From assembly GCA_965205725.1 (NCBI GenBank), contig OZ242189.1, forward strand, positions 868,001-932,000: a stretch of 64,000 bases of DNA. Reading direction: 5' to 3'. Source of the DNA: G965205725 sp965205725. Its GTDB lineage: Bacteria; Pseudomonadota; Gammaproteobacteria; Pseudomonadales; Halieaceae. Positions within the stretch are counted from its first letter, which is position 1. Each line of letters starts with the position of its first letter. This document shows positions 59,837 through 64,000 of the stretch, piece after piece. A program made the position numbers and the translations under genes. The notes under the pieces are model-generated. The model searched no databases. It worked only from the letters and a program-made list of their open reading frames with translations, and was not told where the DNA came from.

Positions 59837-62146
59837 TCACAATCCGTAATGCGTGATGCCATCAAAAGTATAGCGTAGAGTGACGCCGTAAGTCTGCGGG
59901 TCATTCAGGTATACCTGTCTGCCACCGTCAACAGTTCCAAACAAGGTCTGCGGCGAGCTCACAGTAACCACATCCTCGTCGGTCGCATTGACTATCCAGG
60001 CCGTGATGTCGAATGAATCATTACGCCAGCCAAGACGGCCATTGAGGATGCCGTAACTATCCTGAACGCCTCTTGGGTCGAGTGCGTTATCAGTATCGGT
60101 TTCATCGGTCCAGGTGTAGTCGGCGCGAGCATAAAATTCACCGCTGGCCAGGGGCCAGTGGCCCGATAATCCCAGGTGGTAGCGATTCTCGGGGGCAAGC
60201 GGCAGCGTATCACCGGACAGGTCGCAGTTGCCTGTTGCAGGGTTATCGGGGGTCCGCCCGAAATAGCAGGAACCTCCGGCAAAGTCATCGTACTGGGCGT
60301 CCAGGTAAGTGTAGGAAAAATCCGCAGTCAGCCAGGGTGCCAGCAGGGCCACCATATCAATTTCCAGGCCGCTGGTAGTCACCTCCTCTGCATTGGCTAC
60401 CAGGAAGCTCAAGCCGAGGAATGAGGCATTTTGAAAATTGTCAAACTCGGAGTAAAACACATTGGCATTCAGATTAACCCGGTTGTCGAGCAGTGATGCT
60501 TTGACACCCAGTTCGTAGTTGATCACCTCCTCGTCCTCAAATTCACGGTCATCAAGGCTCAGGCTACCGGAGGCATCCCAGTCTCCATTAAAACCGCCGC
60601 CTTTCGCTCCGCTCGACACTGAGCCATACAACATGGTGCCATCACTGGTATGAAACGACGCACTGAGATTCCAGGTCACCTGGTCCGTGTCTCGATTACC
60701 GGACACTGGCGCTGCAACCGTTGTGATCAATGCGTAGCTGGGGAAGCTGGCAATTTCAGCCCGCGAATTGATGGTCATATCCTTCTCTTCGTAGAACCAG
60801 CGTACACCCGCGCCCAGTGTAAGGCGCTCACTAACATGCCAGTTTCCCTGGGCAAATGCGCTGTAATTCTCAGTGTCATAGGTGCTCTTGAAAAAAGCGG
60901 CGTCACCCGGTGCGCCACCTAAGCCCGCCTGGAAGGGTGGCAGCACGATATGCGCGCCCAGTGTCGCCGTAGGCTCTTCAGCGCCCAAAGATCCACGGGT
61001 GAAATCATGCTTGTAGTAGGCCAGCCCTGCCATCCAGTCGAAATCCCCGCCATCGCTGGAAGTCAGGCGAAATTCCTGGGTGAACGTCTCTCCCTCCTGT
61101 CCGTCATAAAAGGTTATGGCATCCAGTGGGCTCTGCTCCGAATCCAGAATGCCGAAAATGTCGAAATCGTCGTAGCTGGTCAAGGATGTGAATACGGCAG
61201 TTCCAACATCGTATTCAATCGTCAGCGTCAGTTCCTTCGCCTCGTCCTCGTAAGTATTTGCCTGGCTGTTTTGCATTTTCCGGTTGGCAGGATCGGCATC
61301 GGGGGCCGAGCCCATGACAAGCCCGCTGAGTGAAATGCCGAGGGCCCCCAGATCTACATCCGCATTACAACAGTCCACGTCTTTCCCGGAATAGCCCGCG
61401 ATAGCCAGGATGGATAAATGGTCGGTGGGCTGGAATGCCAGTTGCCCACGTACCGCCCAGGATTCCGTTTCATTGGGCTCGGTGTTCTGGTGGATATCGT
61501 CAAAAGTGCCGTCTCTTTGCTCCCAAAGACCGCTCAAGCGCCCCTGTACATTGTCGGACAATGGGCCACTGACTGAGGCCTTCAGCACGCCGGAGTCATA
61601 GTTGCCCGCACTGCCTTCGATAAATCCCTCAAATGTCTCTGTAGGACGTTTGGTTATGACGCTGATCAGACCAGCGGTGACATTGCGTCCGTACAGGGTA
61701 CTCTGCGGGCCGCGCAGTACCTCCACCCGGTCAACATCCACCAACTGGCCCACTCCGAGTCCGCTCTTGGAACGATAGGCGCCATCGATGAACAAACCCA
61801 CTGCAGGCTCAAAGTTGGGAATGTTGCCCAGGTTTCCCACACCCCGGATTCGGAAGGTGGCAAACCCTGGTCCCTTGTTTTGTTCCATGGTCAGCGAGGG
61901 CACCAGGAGTTGCAAATTAAGCAAGTCCGAGACGCCCGCCTCCATGAGCAATTCGCCATTTATGGCGGAGACTGCAACGGGAACATCCTGCAGGGACTGT
62001 ACTCGTTTCTGGGCCGTGACTACCACCTCTTCCAGAACGAGAGACGGGGCATTGCTTTGAACCTGGGCCACAGCAGAAGCTGACAAAGGCAGGCCGGCGC
62101 TGATTAATACGGTAATCGGTTTTCGAAGAAAGTTTGGAGATTTCAT
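59837..62146 (-). CDS. TonB-dependent outer-membrane receptor
   Basis: 769 residues. Signal peptide ending SASAVAQ, TonB-box-like LVLEEVVVTAQKRVQSLQDV, plug motif VEVLRGPQSTLYGRNVTAG, barrel ending YTFDGITHYGL. A CC pair in GKDVDCCNADVD lies in an outer loop. Upstream (62302-62440) is a MITE-like repeat, then a same-strand AraC gene that may control it. Neighbouring phaC, thiolase and acyl-CoA ligase genes suggest uptake of a lipophilic substrate. Confidence 0.92.
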   Translation of the reverse strand: MKSPNFLRKPITVLISAGLPLSASAVAQVQSNAPSLVLEEVVVTAQKRVQSLQDVPVAVSAINGELLMEAGVSDLLNLQLLVPSLTMEQNKGPGFATFRIRGVGNLGNIPNFEPAVGLFIDGAYRSKSGLGVGQLVDVDRVEVLRGPQSTLYGRNVTAGLISVITKRPTETFEGFIEGSAGNYDSGVLKASVSGPLSDNVQGRLSGLWEQRDGTFDDIHQNTEPNETESWAVRGQLAFQPTDHLSILAIAGYSGKDVDCCNADVDLGALGISLSGLVMGSAPDADPANRKMQNSQANTYEDEAKELTLTIEYDVGTAVFTSLTSYDDFDIFGILDSEQSPLDAITFYDGQEGETFTQEFRLTSSDGGDFDWMAGLAYYKHDFTRGSLGAEEPTATLGAHIVLPPFQAGLGGAPGDAAFFKSTYDTENYSAFAQGNWHVSERLTLGAGVRWFYEEKDMTINSRAEIASFPSYALITTVAAPVSGNRDTDQVTWNLSASFHTSDGTMLYGSVSSGAKGGGFNGDWDASGSLSLDDREFEDEEVINYELGVKASLLDNRVNLNANVFYSEFDNFQNASFLGLSFLVANAEEVTTSGLEIDMVALLAPWLTADFSYTYLDAQYDDFAGGSCYFGRTPDNPATGNCDLSGDTLPLAPENRYHLGLSGHWPLASGEFYARADYTWTDETDTDNALDPRGVQDSYGILNGRLGWRNDSFDITAWIVNATDEDVVTVSSPQTLFGTVDGGRQVYLNDPQTYGVTLRYTFDGITHYGL

Positions 62147-62301
62147 TATTTTTCCCTCAAGTGAGTTCTCGTTGCGTTTAAAGTGGTTGTCCAGCGCTAC
62201 GAAGAATGACAGGGACGAGGTAGGGGGTTTTGGTTTTTTGCGTCAGGCCTACAGTCGAAAATAATGCGGTGCAGCATCTTTTATTTGCGATATTTCAAAG
62301 A

Positions 62302-62440
62302 GAGACCTTTGCACGGAAGATGATTTCGTTTTCAGGCAAGGCAAAAACGCACGGAATGAGGGAGTTTATGGGTATAAATGACCGATTGAGTACGATTTTA
62401 ACAAAGCATGCAGGTGAAATGGCTTTCGTGCCAAGGTCTC
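62302..62440 (+). mobile_element. MITE-like dispersed repeat, copy D (internally deleted)
   Basis: Ends GAGACCTTTGCACGGAAG and (complement of the right end) GAGACCTTGGCACGAAAG form the clearest terminal inverted repeats of the four. About 20 bases present in copies A and C after GATTTTA are missing here. The right end abuts the AraC stop codon region; the left end is 155 bases upstream of the TonB receptor start. Orientation is opposite to that gene. Confidence 0.85.
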
Positions 62441-62442
62441 AC

Positions 62443-63462
62443 TCATTCTGCGTCGAATACACCATGTACTTTTGACCGCCAGGTTGAGGGAGGCACGCCT
62501 GCGTGCGCACTGAATGCCTTGGTGAAATTTGCAAGATCCGTGTAACAAAGGCGTTCGGCCAAACGGGTTATGGAAATTCCCGAATTCGCCAACAACTCCA
62601 TGGCCATCGCAATTCTAACTTCGTGCAGCAGTTGTCGATAACTTGTTCCCTGGGCGCTAAGCCTGCGCTGCAGGGTACGCTTTTCGAAGGGAAAGAAACG
62701 TACCAGGTGGTCCTCTCCGACCAGTTGTAGTTCCAGATTTTTTCGAATCAGTATTCGCACTTCCTCCGGTAAATCTCGGGGCCTTGAATTGCGGACACTA
62801 TCGGCAACCAGGTAAAGCTTGTCGTGCAGTGTCAAGTCGTGCTCAGTAAGTTTGAGTTCAAGGTCGGAGGCGTGGAAAACAACGCCGCAGAAGTCGGCAT
62901 CAAAAACAACAGGGGCATCAAACAGGCGACGGTAGGGAGCAATATCCTCCGGTTTGGTGAAAGTGAAGTTCACCATTGTGGCATGCCAGTGGTGGGCCGT
63001 AAGAAAGTCCATAAAACGCCAGAAAACTGCTATAGCCAGTTGCTCTATCTGTTTGTAGCCGCCAGAGGACTCCTGCATAAGGGAAAAGATGACGTAGCCC
63101 ACTCCGCCATCGCAACGCAACTGCCACTGTGTGGCCTCGGTGTGAATGCTCATCAGGTTGAAAAGTTCTCTCAGCGCATCGCCAAGTGTGGCAGCGGACT
63201 TGCCTATCTCGCCCAGGAGACCCAGGTAGCTCGACAGATCCCGTCGCTTTGCCAACTCCAGCCCGAAGTAATCGCAGTCGGCTGCTAATGCCGATTGACT
63301 TAAAATCCTGGCGATTACGTCGCTTGGGAGAAGCGTTTCCGGATCCCGGAGTTGATCGAGCTCCAGGCCGACGGTGCTTGCTATCGCGCGCGGATCACCG
63401 CCCAAGTCAGAAACCAACTGATCGAAATCGCGAATAATTGCTGCTCTGGAAGTATTCGCCAT
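62443..63462 (-). CDS. AraC-family transcriptional regulator
   Basis: 339 residues from the ATG at 63460-63462, which has AGGG 8 bases upstream; a further ATG at 63492 is possible. N-terminal arabinose-binding-like domain (ArgR/OruR type): SYLGLLGEIGKSAATLGDAL. C-terminal HTHs: FFPFEKRTLQRRLSAQGTSY and ITRLAERLCYTDLANFTKAF, with PSTWRSK at the end. Divergent from an acyl-CoA ligase gene across about 90 bases, and upstream of a TonB receptor on the same strand. Probably activates one or both. Confidence 0.9.
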   Translation of the reverse strand: MANTSRAAIIRDFDQLVSDLGGDPRAIASTVGLELDQLRDPETLLPSDVIARILSQSALAADCDYFGLELAKRRDLSSYLGLLGEIGKSAATLGDALRELFNLMSIHTEATQWQLRCDGGVGYVIFSLMQESSGGYKQIEQLAIAVFWRFMDFLTAHHWHATMVNFTFTKPEDIAPYRRLFDAPVVFDADFCGVVFHASDLELKLTEHDLTLHDKLYLVADSVRNSRPRDLPEEVRILIRKNLELQLVGEDHLVRFFPFEKRTLQRRLSAQGTSYRQLLHEVRIAMAMELLANSGISITRLAERLCYTDLANFTKAFSAHAGVPPSTWRSKVHGVFDAE

Positions 63463-63555
63463 TGGACACCCTATGAATGCAGGTTGGCGCATAATGCCAA
63501 GAGGCCGTTTTCACTGCAAGCTAAGATCGCTCTACTTTAACAGGGAGTTGAAACA

Positions 63556-64000
63556 GTGCGTATTATCGATTTCTTTGACAAGGGCGCTGCCCTGTATCCC
63601 GACAATTTAGCCTTCGTAGACGATCAGGGACAGTGCTCTTACGAGGAGGCGAGCAGGCAGACACATCTGATAGCTTCCGCGCTGCACAACAACGGATTCG
63701 GCCCCGGAGCCCATGTCGGCATTCTGGCGCCCAACAGTAGTTTGGTTTATCTGACACTGTTAGGCGTATTCAGGAGTGGCGCCATCTGGCTGCCGGTGAA
63801 CCCGCGCAACCCGGTTGCGGTCAATGCTGATTTCCTGAAGCGCTTTGACGGCGAATTGTTGCTGTACCACAGTAGCTACGAGGCGGAGGCCAAAGAGATT
63901 GTCGGACAGCTTTCCTCCATCCGCATGGCAGCTTGCATCGACGGTGGCAGTGATTTCGGCGGTTCGCTCCCCGAATGGATGCGCGATGCGGATTACTCGT
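63556..64000 (+). CDS. AMP-dependent acyl-CoA synthetase/ligase, 3' end outside window
   Basis: 148 residues visible. Starts at GTG (63556-63558) with GGGAG 8 bases upstream: RIIDFFDKGAALYPDNLAFV. The segments GPGAHVGILAPNSSLVYLTL and GVFRSGAIWLPVNPRNP are the N-terminal hallmarks of ANL adenylate-forming enzymes. The phosphate loop lies beyond the edge, so substrate class cannot be judged; a fatty or aryl acid fits the neighbourhood. Divergent from the AraC gene. Confidence 0.85.
   Translation, partial: MRIIDFFDKGAALYPDNLAFVDDQGQCSYEEASRQTHLIASALHNNGFGPGAHVGILAPNSSLVYLTLLGVFRSGAIWLPVNPRNPVAVNADFLKRFDGELLLYHSSYEAEAKEIVGQLSSIRMAACIDGGSDFGGSLPEWMRDADYS

Overview
The window reads as a chromosome segment of a heterotrophic gammaproteobacterium, most likely a marine member of the Cellvibrionales-type groups (Halieaceae/Spongiibacteraceae-like). 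This is inferred from the gene set: trmA-tusEBCD-yccA, a gammaproteobacterial RNase E, a class II-like PHA synthase with PhaZ, three TonB-dependent receptors, and many short catabolic operons each with its own MarR, IclR, TetR or AraC regulator. No rRNA, plasmid or phage genes are seen.

Layout. 1-3563 is core: trmA (cut by the window edge), a truncated ybiB-like remnant, tusE-B-C-D and a YccA/Bax-inhibitor protein, all on the minus strand. 3792-13628 holds a ceramidase-like lipoprotein, then a MarR regulator divergent from a VanA-type Rieske oxygenase, a TonB receptor, an arylsulfatase and an MFS transporter. 13808-22658 is an IclR-controlled set: aldehyde dehydrogenase, HAD hydrolase, omega-transaminase, Tm-1-like protein, SDR, and a kinase plus a phospho-lyase-type class III PLP enzyme. 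22705-27316 is a divergent homoprotocatechuate meta-cleavage locus (hpaE, hpaD, hpaF, SnoaL-like gene / hpaG, hpaR). 27524-37537 carries a TetR regulator, a SnoaL-like protein, a Tat-exported flavoprotein, an aldehyde dehydrogenase and a complete tryptophan-tryptophylquinone (TTQ) amine dehydrogenase cluster (large subunit, MauE, MauD, small subunit, two c-type cytochromes) with an AraC regulator. 37900-44876 has a second TonB receptor and three hydrolases of amide or related bonds. An ISL3-family IS then precedes madLM (malonate uptake) and a Bcr/CflA-type MFS pump. 49039-51741 is tRNA-Ser(UGA) and rne. A DDE insertion sequence sits upstream of rne. 53980-64000 is a lipid-type region: thiolase, SMP-30-like, SDR, phaZ, phaC, a third TonB receptor, AraC and an acyl-CoA ligase.

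How the parts may work together. The TTQ dehydrogenase would oxidise an aryl-ethylamine in the periplasm and pass electrons to the two cytochromes. The aldehyde dehydrogenase would give the arylacetate, and HpaD/E/F/G would cleave and process 3,4-dihydroxyphenylacetate. No 4-hydroxyphenylacetate hydroxylase (hpaBC) is present, which suits a substrate that is already a catechol, such as dopamine or a masked form of it. The arylsulfatase, O-demethylase-type Rieske enzyme and amide hydrolases could be unmasking steps; this is inference.

Two non-coding signals tie the window together. A palindrome WTAAC-NN-GTTAA occurs at the hpaE/hpaG divergence and again upstream of the Rieske gene (one mismatch), the first TonB receptor and the MFS gene, suggesting one HpaR-type regulon. 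A roughly 140-160 bp MITE-like repeat with GAGACCTTTGCAC ends occurs four times; one copy lies just upstream of each of the three TonB receptors and one upstream of an aldehyde dehydrogenase.
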